DNA of 8,247 nt from Geobacter sp. UBA6802 (GTDB lineage Bacteria > Desulfobacterota > Desulfuromonadia > Geobacterales > Pseudopelobacteraceae). The translations under genes and the position numbers were made by a program. Positions within the stretch are counted from its first letter, which is position 1, and each line of letters starts with the position of its first letter. The notes under the pieces were generated by a model. The model was not told where the DNA came from, did no database searches, and was given only the letters and a program-made list of their open reading frames with translations. The stretch is from assembly GCA_002452325.1 (NCBI GenBank), contig DKFG01000201.1, positions 606 to 8,852 on the forward strand, read 5' to 3'. This document shows positions 1-5,699 of this stretch, in pieces.

Positions 1-170
1 GCTTTCCGGCGCCGGTCAAGCCGGGTGACCGTATCCGGGCTCGCACCGCCCTGCTGGATGCCCGGCCTGCCGGTAACGGCGTTGAGATCAGCTATCTGTT
101 GACCATCGAGATTGAAGGCCAGGACAAGCCTGCCTGCGTGGCCGAGCAGCTGGTGCGGGTCTACCCCTGA
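1..170 (+). CDS. MaoC-family (R)-specific enoyl-CoA hydratase-like protein, C-terminal fragment
   Basis: Open frame from the left edge to a TGA at 168-170, giving 55 C-terminal residues; the start lies outside the window. The fragment contains FPAPVKPGDRIRAR, a beta strand (ISYLLTIEIEG) and the ending KPACVAEQLVRVYP. The PVKPGD turn and the KPACVAE tail are what I recall from the hot-dog fold of MaoC-like dehydratases, some of which hydrate enoyl-CoA to (R)-3-hydroxyacyl-CoA in the cytoplasm for fatty acid or polyhydroxyalkanoate metabolism. The catalytic Asp/His region would be upstream and is not visible, so activity cannot be judged. It has no link to molybdenum and converges with modC, 8 nt apart. 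Family call moderately sure; substrate unknown. Confidence 0.65.
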   Translation, partial: FPAPVKPGDRIRARTALLDARPAGNGVEISYLLTIEIEGQDKPACVAEQLVRVYP

Positions 171-172
171 TT

Positions 173-201
173 CGTCGGCTAGAGCCGCCTGAAGGCCGAC
201 G
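173..201. terminator. Possible weak bidirectional hairpin at convergent gene ends
   Basis: A perfect 7-bp inverted repeat, CGTCGGC at 173-179 and GCCGACG at 195-201, with a 15-nt loop. It spans the 8-nt gap between the convergent stop codons and runs into the modC 3' end. The stem is GC-rich, but no T-run follows on either strand, so it is not a typical intrinsic terminator. Its position is the main argument for it; it may be chance. Confidence 0.2.
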
Positions 202-1231
202 CCTTGATGGCTGCCCAGACCGTGCTGCCGGGGGTGATCTGCAGCTCTGCTGCTGCATCCGGTACAATCTCCGCCACCAGTCTGTTGCCGGTACAGTCCA
301 GCTCCACGCCTACCTTGAGGCCTGTCTCAAAAAGTGACCGGATCGTGCAGGGCAGCAGGTTGCGGGCGCTGATGGCATCGGGATGGCGTTTGCAGAGGAT
401 GATGTCCTTGGATGAGAGTTCGAACATCCCTGCTTCCGGCCGGTTGCTAGCTGACAAGAGCAGCTCGCCAGTGCCCCAGGGAAAGGCCAACTGCCCGTTT
501 TTCTGCTGCGCTGTTCCCAGCTTCAGCAGGTTGATGTAGCCGGTCCGGCTCTGTCCCATCCGCTGCCGTGCCAGTTCTTCCGGTGCAACCAGGTCGGCCA
601 GTTTTCCCTTGTCCAGTACCGCCACCTGGTCAGCCATCAGCCGCATCTCCACCAGCGAGTGGGAGATGAACACAAACGGAATTCTGAACCGCTCCGACAC
701 CAGATTCAGATAGGGGATGATTCGGTAGCGCAGATCATCGTCCAGGGCTGAGAGCGGCTCATCCATCAGCAGCAGTCGCGGCGAGGCCAGGATCGCCCGC
801 CCCAGGGCCACCCGCTGGCTTTGCCCGCCGGACAGCGTCTCCGGCATCTGTTCCAGCAGATCCGTTATTTCCAGGGTCTCAGCCACCTCTGCCAGCTCTA
901 TCCTGCGCTCTGTTGCAGGACAACGCTGGTAACCGTACAGCAGGTTCTTGCGTACCGTCAGATGGGGAAACAATGCATGTTGCTGAAAAACCATCGCAAT
1001 CCTGCGCTGTTCTGTGGCCACATTGACCCCGGCAGTGCTATCAAAGAGAGTCTTTCCGTCCAGCAGGAAGCTGCCGCTGTCCGGCTTGGCAAGACCTGCC
1101 AGCAGGTTGACCAGGGTTGATTTGCCGCTGCCGGAAGGACCAAAGATACCGATCCGCTCACCGCTGACCTTCAGATCAAGCTCAAGCAGAAAGTTGCCCT
1201 GCTGTTTAGCTACCTGTAGCTGCAGTTCCAT
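179..1231 (-). CDS. modC: Molybdate ABC transporter ATP-binding protein ModC
   Basis: ATPase subunit of the molybdate importer, on the cytoplasmic face of ModB. The 350-residue protein (from the chosen start) shows Walker A GPSGSGKST (31-39), Q-loop FQQ (82-84), ABC signature LSGGQSQR (133-140), Walker B LLLMDEP (153-159) and the switch histidine in FISHS (H191). A C-terminal Mop/TOBE domain (about 288-350, beginning SARNLLPCTI) marks it as ModC rather than a generic ABC ATPase; TOBE domains bind oxyanions. I chose the ATG at 1231 over one 12 codons upstream because AAGGGGG stands 6 nt before it and it starts 1 nt after the modB stop; the longer form would overlap modB. Last gene of modDABC. 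All catalytic motifs look intact. Confidence 0.96.
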   Translation of the reverse strand: MELQLQVAKQQGNFLLELDLKVSGERIGIFGPSGSGKSTLVNLLAGLAKPDSGSFLLDGKTLFDSTAGVNVATEQRRIAMVFQQHALFPHLTVRKNLLYGYQRCPATERRIELAEVAETLEITDLLEQMPETLSGGQSQRVALGRAILASPRLLLMDEPLSALDDDLRYRIIPYLNLVSERFRIPFVFISHSLVEMRLMADQVAVLDKGKLADLVAPEELARQRMGQSRTGYINLLKLGTAQQKNGQLAFPWGTGELLLSASNRPEAGMFELSSKDIILCKRHPDAISARNLLPCTIRSLFETGLKVGVELDCTGNRLVAEIVPDAAAELQITPGSTVWAAIKASAFRRL

Positions 1232-1232
1232 C

Positions 1233-1910
1233 TCAGGCCCCCTTTTTATGCCGCAGTATGGTTTCATGCAGCATCAGTACGGCCAGGGAAAGCAGGATCG
1301 AGACCCCACAAAGCAGCAGTGCGGTCCCCTCCCCACGGGGCGAAGAGGCATAGTCATAAATGGCCAGGGGTAGTGTTTGGGTCACCCCCGGCATGTTTCC
1401 GGCGATAATGATGGTTGCGCCAAACTCCCCCAGGGAACGGGCGAAAAACAGCGACGAACCGGCTAGAATTCCTCTGCGGGAAAGCGGCAGAATCACGGTT
1501 ACAATAATATCCAATCGCCCTGCTCCCAGACTGCGGGCTGCCTGCAACAAATGCAGGTCGATCCCCTCCATGGCCAGCCGGATTGAGCGAACCAGCAATG
1601 GAAAGCCTACCACCACCGAGGCGATAACCGCTGCCTTCCAGGTAAAGATGATCTTGATCCCCAGTGTATCCAGCAGTTTTCCAAGTAATCCCTGGCTTCC
1701 CAACAACAACAGCAGCAGGTAGCCCACCACCACCGGCGGCAGTGTTAACGGCAGATTAAACAACAGCTCCAGTAGCAACTTTCCCTTGAACCGGCCAAAG
1801 GCCAGCAGCCATGCCGCCAGAAATCCCAGCGGCAGGGCTACCAGCGTTGCCACGACACCTACTTTGGCTGAAAGCAGAATCGCCTGGATATCTGTCGGAG
1901 CAAACTGCAT
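1233..1910 (-). CDS. modB: Molybdate ABC transporter permease ModB
   Basis: Inner-membrane permease forming the molybdate pathway; a homodimer would sit between ModA and ModC. The 225-residue protein has about five hydrophobic segments (roughly 10-37, 55-72, 91-108, 148-170, 195-215). The cytoplasmic EAA-type coupling loop lies at about 116-142 (LLQAARSLGAGRLDI, then ILP), which docks onto the ATPase. The motif RSLGEFGATIIIAGN (158-172) is typical of ModB-type permeases. Length fits the family. Its ATG shares one base with the modA stop (TAATG), and GAGGTG lies a few nt upstream inside modA, so translation is probably coupled. The stop falls 1 nt before modC. Confidence 0.95.
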   Translation of the reverse strand: MQFAPTDIQAILLSAKVGVVATLVALPLGFLAAWLLAFGRFKGKLLLELLFNLPLTLPPVVVGYLLLLLLGSQGLLGKLLDTLGIKIIFTWKAAVIASVVVGFPLLVRSIRLAMEGIDLHLLQAARSLGAGRLDIIVTVILPLSRRGILAGSSLFFARSLGEFGATIIIAGNMPGVTQTLPLAIYDYASSPRGEGTALLLCGVSILLSLAVLMLHETILRHKKGA

Positions 1911-2659
1911 TAACGCACCTCAAACCCATGCTTTGTCAGCACCGCTTTAGCCTCAGCAGATGCCAGGAATTTGATGAAGGCCACTGCCTCAGGTTTTTTT
2001 GAGCCTGCCACGGTCAATACCATCGGGTAGGTCACCCGGTCATGCAGATTTTCCGGCACCACATACAGGATCTTGGCATGTTTGGAAAGCAGCAGTGCGT
2101 CGGTCTTGTAGACAAAAGCGGCATCCACCTCACCCCGATCAGCATACAGCAGACATTCGCGTACATCCTTGGCCAGTACCAACTTCTTCTCTACCTGCTT
2201 ATCAATACCTGATTTCTTAAATGCAGCCATGGCATACTCGCCAGCTGGAACACTCTTGGGGCTGCCAATGGCGATCCGGTTTAGCTTAACCAGGTCCTGC
2301 ATGCTGGCAATCTTTACCCCAGGCTTGCCGGCAACCACCAGTTGGTTATAGGCAAATACCCCGGCGCTTTTTTCATCGGCAAGTTTCTTTTTGATCAGGT
2401 AATCCACCCACTCGTTGTTGGCAGCAAAGAACAGATCCACCGGGGCACCAGACTCAATCTGCTTGGCCAGGGCACCTGATGCACCAAAGTTCTTCTTGAA
2501 ACTGACACCGGGGGTACGCTTCTGGAACAGGTCAGACAGCTCAGTGACCGATTCCCGAAGGCTGGCTGCTACAGACAGGCTGATTTCACCGGCCAGGGCC
2601 GGTATTGCAAGGAACACCATCAAAACTGCAGCAACAATGCTACGACTCATCATCTGCAT
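1910..2659 (-). CDS. modA: Periplasmic molybdate-binding protein ModA
   Basis: Substrate-binding subunit that captures molybdate (and usually tungstate) in the periplasm. The 249-residue precursor begins with a classic signal peptide: one early Arg (R6), a hydrophobic core (about 8-20) and a likely signal peptidase I site ALA|GE after residue 23. No lipobox Cys is present, so it should be soluble. Expected oxyanion-binding positions are visible: Ser33 in VAASL, Ser61 in FGASGALAKQIESGAP, the SVPAGEYA segment (136-143), and Tyr184 in FVYKTDA. This pattern resembles classical ModA rather than archaeal WtpA. AGAGGAG lies 8 nt before the ATG at 2659, favouring that start over the nearby Met3 or Met4. 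It follows modD by 25 nt. Confidence 0.95.
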   Translation of the reverse strand: MQMMSRSIVAAVLMVFLAIPALAGEISLSVAASLRESVTELSDLFQKRTPGVSFKKNFGASGALAKQIESGAPVDLFFAANNEWVDYLIKKKLADEKSAGVFAYNQLVVAGKPGVKIASMQDLVKLNRIAIGSPKSVPAGEYAMAAFKKSGIDKQVEKKLVLAKDVRECLLYADRGEVDAAFVYKTDALLLSKHAKILYVVPENLHDRVTYPMVLTVAGSKKPEAVAFIKFLASAEAKAVLTKHGFEVR

Positions 2660-2684
2660 TTTTCATTCTCCTCTCAGACTGGTT

Positions 2685-3533
2685 TTATACTGCTACGATG
2701 GTTGCCCCGATATCGGCAGGTTTGCCGAAATAGACCGATGACAACACCAGGATATCCACACCGGTTGCGGCATATTCAGCTGCGTTCTGTTCGTTGATGC
2801 CACCGGCAGCAGAGACCTTGACCGCCGGGTTGATCTGCCTGATCTCTTCCACCAGCGCCTTCAGTTGAACCGGTGCTAGCTTGTCCACCTGCACGATGTC
2901 AACACCGCTCCCGGCGATCAGCAGCGCTTCTTCCGGTGAATCAGCCTCCACAATAATCCTGGTCTCCAGTGCCTCGCGCTTCAACGTTTCCAAATGCCGC
3001 AAAAACGGCTCCAGCCCGCCCATAAACACAGTATGCTGCCTGAATACCAGCACCGTCTCCGACAGCCCCAGACGGTGGGGCAATGCACCACCGGCACAGA
3101 TCGCCTTAATGGCAATCTTCTTGGTGCCGGGAAAGGTCTTGCGGGTGGTCAGCACGGCAATACAGGGGTTGATTTCCCGCGCAGCAGTAACAATCCTTGC
3201 AGTGCGGGTGGCAATGCCGGAACCGTACTCCAGCAGGTTCACCGCCACCTTCCAACCGGCGTGCAGTGCCTGGGCCGGGCCAATGGCCTTCAGAAAGGTC
3301 TCACCTGCCCCTAACAGGGTGCCGCTGGGAGTCTGTTGGGTGATGCTGCAACCGCATTTTTCCAGCAGCCGTGCAGCCTCTTCCGTACAGCAGAGCACGG
3401 TTTCATGACGGGTACTGAGGCGGATCTCACCCGCTTGACGCCCGATCCCCAGCAGATGGGTGGTCAGGTCGCCATAGGGGATATCCTCTTCAAGAAACCG
3501 CTCTATTTCATAATCCGGCAGGCAGGTAATCAT
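2685..3533 (-). CDS. modD: ModD, NadC-like (quinolinate phosphoribosyltransferase-fold) protein of molybdate operon
   Basis: A 282-residue relative of nicotinate-nucleotide pyrophosphorylase (NadC), of the branch called ModD when found with modABC. Visible family landmarks: EEDIPYGDLTT near the N-terminus (15-25), the phosphate-binding TRKTFPGTKK (130-139), HRLGLSE (153-159), an acidic residue in IIVEAD (E196), VQVDK (D217) and the glycine-rich SAAGGIN (241-247) with a C-terminal barrel strand ILVLSS. NadC makes nicotinate mononucleotide from quinolinate and PRPP; the reaction of ModD is not established, although the retained barrel motifs suggest a phosphoribosyl-type substrate. First gene of modDABC, 25 nt before modA. 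A GGAG lies about 6 nt before the ATG, and a ModE-type operator stands 16 bp further upstream. ModD identity is sure; function is not. Confidence 0.88.
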   Translation of the reverse strand: MITCLPDYEIERFLEEDIPYGDLTTHLLGIGRQAGEIRLSTRHETVLCCTEEAARLLEKCGCSITQQTPSGTLLGAGETFLKAIGPAQALHAGWKVAVNLLEYGSGIATRTARIVTAAREINPCIAVLTTRKTFPGTKKIAIKAICAGGALPHRLGLSETVLVFRQHTVFMGGLEPFLRHLETLKREALETRIIVEADSPEEALLIAGSGVDIVQVDKLAPVQLKALVEEIRQINPAVKVSAAGGINEQNAAEYAATGVDILVLSSVYFGKPADIGATIVAV

Positions 3534-3549
3534 ACAGGACTCCGTTTTT

Positions 3550-3573
3550 CGTTATAGTGCTCAAAATATAACG
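3550..3573 (-). promoter_or_regulatory. ModE-type operator overlapping the modDABC promoter
   Basis: Perfect 7-bp arms CGTTATA (3550-3556) and TATAACG (3567-3573) enclose a 10-nt spacer, 24 bp overall. Read on the minus strand the site is CGTTATATT, six bases, ACTATAACG. From memory, the E. coli ModE operator before modABC is CGTTATATT, six bases, TACATAACG, so the left half is identical and the overall length is the same. The TATATT within it (3565-3570, minus) would serve as a -10 box; no good -35 is seen 16-18 bp upstream. Molybdate-loaded ModE bound here would block the promoter. The site ends 16 bp before the modD ATG. Confidence 0.8.
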
Positions 3574-3610
3574 CTACTGCTGAAAAAAGGGACAGCTGCG
3601 TTGATGCCCC

Positions 3611-3638
3611 TTCAATCTGTCTCTTTCGCTTTCAATCT
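3611..3638 (-). promoter_or_regulatory. Paired direct octamers upstream of the modD promoter
   Basis: TTCAATCT occurs at 3611-3618 and again at 3631-3638 (AGATTGAA on the minus strand), exactly 20 bp apart start to start, or about two helical turns. They lie roughly 40-65 bp upstream of the operator and its -10-like box, where an activator could act on a promoter with a poor -35. No known protein is recognised; the pair may be chance. Confidence 0.2.
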
Positions 3639-3664
3639 TTACAAAAGCTGACCAAAAGCCATGA

Positions 3665-3773
3665 CAATAGAACGCGGATGACGCGGATTAAACGGATATA
3701 CGCAGATTTGAAACATCTTGTTATTAAAACCAGCGCACATCCGCCAAAATCAGATTTGATCCGCGTGCTATTG
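3665..3773. repeat. Palindromic intergenic repeat with CGCGGAT words (MITE-like)
   Basis: Terminal arms CAATAGAACGCGGAT (3665-3679) and ATCCGCGTGCTATTG (3759-3773) are inverted copies differing at one of 15 positions, giving a 109-bp element. The left half is a degenerate tandem of ACGCGGATG, ACGCGGATTAA, ACGGATAT and ACGCAGAT; the right half carries CAGATTTGATCCGCGT. Weaker inverted similarity continues outward (AAAAGCCATGA on the left against AAAAGTCAAAGG as the complement on the right). I recall CGCGGAT/ACGGAT-type repeats as common between genes in Geobacter-like and other environmental genomes. It encodes nothing visible. Whether it is mobile, a REP-type structure or an RNA-processing element cannot be told here. 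Confidence 0.6.
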
Positions 3774-3844
3774 CCTTTGACTTTTCCTGTTTGGTTCTGA
3801 CTTTGACGACTTAGGCGTATCCCAATCTCATAGCAAAGAGGTAA

Positions 3845-4651
3845 TCAGCTGACACCAATGATAACGCTGGAAGCCTTAAACAGGGCCGTTGCGCTGCCAC
3901 CAACCTTCAAGCCCAGCCGCTTGGCACTGCCATCGGTAATCACGGCGCTAATGGTGTTGCCGCCGGGCAGTTCCAGATCAACTTCACAACTAACCGGGCC
4001 TTCAACCAGTTTGGTTATGGTTCCGGTCAGCAGATTGCGGGTACTCAGCTTTGCTCCCGCCAGATCTGTACCGATTACTACGGAGCTGGCCTTGACAATC
4101 GCGTATGCTGCCATCCCTTCCTTCAGCCCCAGATTATCAATGGCTCCGTTGGTTACCACGGCGGTGATGGTGGTGTCGCCTTTCAGTGCCAGACTTACCT
4201 CGGCATTAACTGCCCCTTTGGAAATGGATGCTACGGTGCCGTTGAATACATTACGTGCGCTGACCTTCATGCTGATCCTCCTTAAAAATTGGCACAGACT
4301 ACCGGCGTCCCCCAGACGCTGGTCCAGGTTCTTCAAAAACTTGCGATGTTCTTCCTGTACAATGCGAAACTGCTCAATCACCTCGCGGCCTGCAGTGGTA
4401 AGGCTGGCTCCGCCGCCCCCCTTCCCGCCGGTGGCACGGTCAACCAGTGGTGCGGCAGCCAGATTGTTGATCTGGTTTACCATCTCCCAGGCGGTCTTGT
4501 AACTGATCCCCACCGCCTTGGCTGCCTGGGTAATGGAACCAAGTTCATCAACCTTTTCCAGTAGCGCTATACGGTCACCGCCCAGAAACTTGCTCTCTGC
4601 CCGGTTAAACCAGAGGCTGCCGTCCAGCTCTACCGTTTGTGTCTTGCCCAT
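3845..4651 (-). CDS. modE: Molybdate-responsive transcriptional regulator ModE
   Basis: A 268-residue full-length ModE. The N-terminal winged helix (about 10-110) includes the recognition region GSITQAAKAVGISYKTAWEMV (38-58) and the ModE-typical VDRATGGKGGGGASLT (70-85). Two tandem Mop/TOBE domains follow: about 128-194, starting MKVSARNVFNGTV, and about 201-266, starting KLSTRNLLTGTI; each ends KASSV(V/I)IG. Dimers bind molybdate between TOBE domains and then grip palindromic operators, usually repressing uptake genes; tungstate can often substitute. GAGGGG lies 7 nt before the ATG at 4651. The gene is transcribed separately from the Moco operon upstream (234-bp gap). A palindrome in its leader implies autoregulation. 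Confidence 0.95.
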   Translation of the reverse strand: MGKTQTVELDGSLWFNRAESKFLGGDRIALLEKVDELGSITQAAKAVGISYKTAWEMVNQINNLAAAPLVDRATGGKGGGGASLTTAGREVIEQFRIVQEEHRKFLKNLDQRLGDAGSLCQFLRRISMKVSARNVFNGTVASISKGAVNAEVSLALKGDTTITAVVTNGAIDNLGLKEGMAAYAIVKASSVVIGTDLAGAKLSTRNLLTGTITKLVEGPVSCEVDLELPGGNTISAVITDGSAKRLGLKVGGSATALFKASSVIIGVS

Positions 4652-4665
4652 GGCTGTTCCCCTCG

Positions 4666-4693
4666 TGCGTTATGCAGTTATATACATAACGCA
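4666..4693 (-). promoter_or_regulatory. ModE-type operator in the modE leader
   Basis: Nine-base arms TGCGTTATG (4666-4674) and CATAACGCA (4685-4693) are perfect inverted copies around a 10-nt spacer, CAGTTATATA. The core from CGTTAT to ATAACG is 24 bp, the same spacing as the site before modD. A smaller nested palindrome, GTTAT (4677-4681) and ATAAC (4686-4690), sits inside. The site ends 14 bp before the modE ATG, next to its ribosome binding site, and downstream of a candidate -10. Autorepression by ModE is the simple reading. Confidence 0.75.
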
Positions 4694-4707
4694 TGCCAAA
4701 ATTAAAT

Positions 4708-4713
4708 ATTATA
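4708..4713 (-). promoter_or_regulatory. Candidate -10 box for modE
   Basis: TATAAT on the minus strand in an AT-rich patch. A start site near 4700 would place the ModE-type operator (4666-4693) at about +8 to +35. The -35 region is poor (TTCAGC or CTTCAG around 4730-4736), so the assignment is tentative. Confidence 0.35.
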
Positions 4714-4816
4714 TAAGTACGGGCACTTAGCTGAAGTATGTTGGCCGGTCTACGCTGATTGGTGTTTGTATACGTGGCTCTGCAGGCGCTGCAGCTTAAA
4801 TAGTGGGCACTGGAAT

Positions 4817-4885
4817 CACTTTCAGACAGGCTGAGAGAAAATTGCAAAATCTGGACAGGTTGACAGTGTTACTATTCTGAAAGTG
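4817..4885. repeat. 10-bp inverted repeat after the MOSC-DUF2703 gene
   Basis: CACTTTCAGA (4817-4826) and TCTGAAAGTG (4876-4885) are perfect inverted copies with 49 bp between them. The inner arm ends directly at the TAG stop of the MOSC gene (4886-4888). No T-run follows, so it is not an ordinary terminator. It could bound a small inserted segment, pair as an RNA 3' end, bind a protein, or be chance. Confidence 0.3.
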
Positions 4886-5695
4886 CTAACAACAGCCGGG
4901 ATGCCCCTGATGCAGCACCCGATCTATCCCTCTCTTTAGCAGCTCCGGTGTGAGCTCCTCAAATACCTCGCCGCCGCACTGTACGGTACGACAGCTGGTG
5001 ATAGAACCGGTCAGGCAGCTGCAGGAGGGACAGTCAGACGCGCCGGTGGTTGCAGCCAGCAGATTCTCCAGCGGTATACCATTGATCAGTATCAGGTTAG
5101 ACTCACTGATCCGGTCTTGATCTAACAGGGTTTCCTGTAGCTCGATCACCACCCCTTGCGCCGCATACTCAGCTATCACCTGTTTCAGGTTAGCGCCGGT
5201 ATCACCGCAGCGGTCGCAGGTAGCACCGGCCTTGTCATAGTGCCGCCATTCAATGACTACCGGGACAGCTGCCCGCTCTATCCGGTCCCCAGGTCTGATG
5301 ATGCCGGGGGTGATCACCTTGGCAAAGATCCCTTCTTTGGGCATCACGCAATCACCGGCCTGATGGAAAATAGCGCAGCGGGTGTGACACTCCTTGCCGA
5401 TCTGGGTCACCTCCAGCAGGGTCTCACCAATCTGCAGACGGCTGCCGATCAGCAGGGAAACCAGCTCAATACCGCTGGTGGTGAGGTTCTCGGCAAAGTC
5501 GCCGGTGGTGACATCCAACCCCAGGGCACGCATTTTATCAATGCTTTCCTGGGCCAGCAGGCTGACCTGCCGGTGCCAGTCCCCGGCATGGGCATCCCCC
5601 ACGATGCCGTGATCCACCCGCAGTTCCACCTGATCAACCGGCTTCTTGCGCTCACCCTTGTTTTCACTGATGCAGACTGCCACCACCTCTGCCAT
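4886..5695 (-). CDS. MOSC domain fused to Cys-rich DUF2703 domain
   Basis: A 269-residue two-domain protein. Residues 1-140 are a MOSC domain: VDHGIVGDAHAGDWHRQVSLL (28-48), TGDFAENLTTSGI (64-76), IGKECHTRC (99-107) and IIRPGDRIE (132-140). MOSC domains act in Moco handling, as in the sulfurase C-terminus, where they bind the cofactor or carry persulfide sulfur. Residues about 146-262 match DUF2703 as I recall it: VIEWRHYD, a CDRC pair (160-163), LILINGIPLENLL (201-213), CPSCSC (222-227), then C235 and C240. The layout strand-CxxC-helix-strand, then an ING strand, suggests a thioredoxin-like fold (inference). It ends GHPGCC with two vicinal cysteines. It begins 4 nt after moaA with a G-rich SD. 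A redox, metal- or sulfur-transfer role for Moco is likely; substrate unknown. Confidence 0.85.
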   Translation of the reverse strand: MAEVVAVCISENKGERKKPVDQVELRVDHGIVGDAHAGDWHRQVSLLAQESIDKMRALGLDVTTGDFAENLTTSGIELVSLLIGSRLQIGETLLEVTQIGKECHTRCAIFHQAGDCVMPKEGIFAKVITPGIIRPGDRIERAAVPVVIEWRHYDKAGATCDRCGDTGANLKQVIAEYAAQGVVIELQETLLDQDRISESNLILINGIPLENLLAATTGASDCPSCSCLTGSITSCRTVQCGGEVFEELTPELLKRGIDRVLHQGHPGCC

Positions 5696-5699
5696 ATCC

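Larger units (their letters stand above)
3534..3844. other. Intergenic region between modE and modDABC
   Basis: This 311-bp stretch has no convincing gene. From right to left it holds an AT-rich flank with repeated CTTTGAC words (3774-3844), a palindromic repeat (3665-3773), a pair of direct octamers TTCAATCT at 3611-3618 and 3631-3638, and the ModE-type operator (3550-3573) just ahead of the modD ribosome binding site. I see no stem followed by a T-run after modE, so readthrough from modE into modDABC cannot be excluded. Confidence 0.7.

Noticed and set aside
204..539. Long plus-strand frames opposite modC, modB, modD, modE and moaA.
   Set aside because: All are antisense shadows of genes with clear protein motifs on the minus strand and show none themselves.
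1232..1267. 12-residue N-terminal extension of ModC.
   Set aside because: It would overlap modB, while a good SD sits before the ATG at 1231.
4680..4705. Possible sigma-54 promoter (TTGGCATGCGTTATG on the minus strand) before modE.
   Set aside because: The GG and GC elements do not have the required spacing; GT, not GC, occurs 10 nt after GG.
4779..4795. CTGCAG-GCG-CTGCAG palindrome as a terminator for the Moco operon.
   Set aside because: Three-base loop and no T-run on the minus strand; too weak to call.
4605..4847. 80-codon minus-strand reading frame upstream of and into modE.
   Set aside because: It runs through the operator, promoter and start of modE in another frame, with no family resemblance.
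4825..4860. GGCTGAGA followed by ATCTGGA on the plus strand, recalling the thiamine pyrophosphate riboswitch core.
   Set aside because: The remaining conserved TPP helices and the ACC/GGGT-type pairings are not there, and what follows on that strand is antisense to the MOSC gene, with no thiamine gene in the window.
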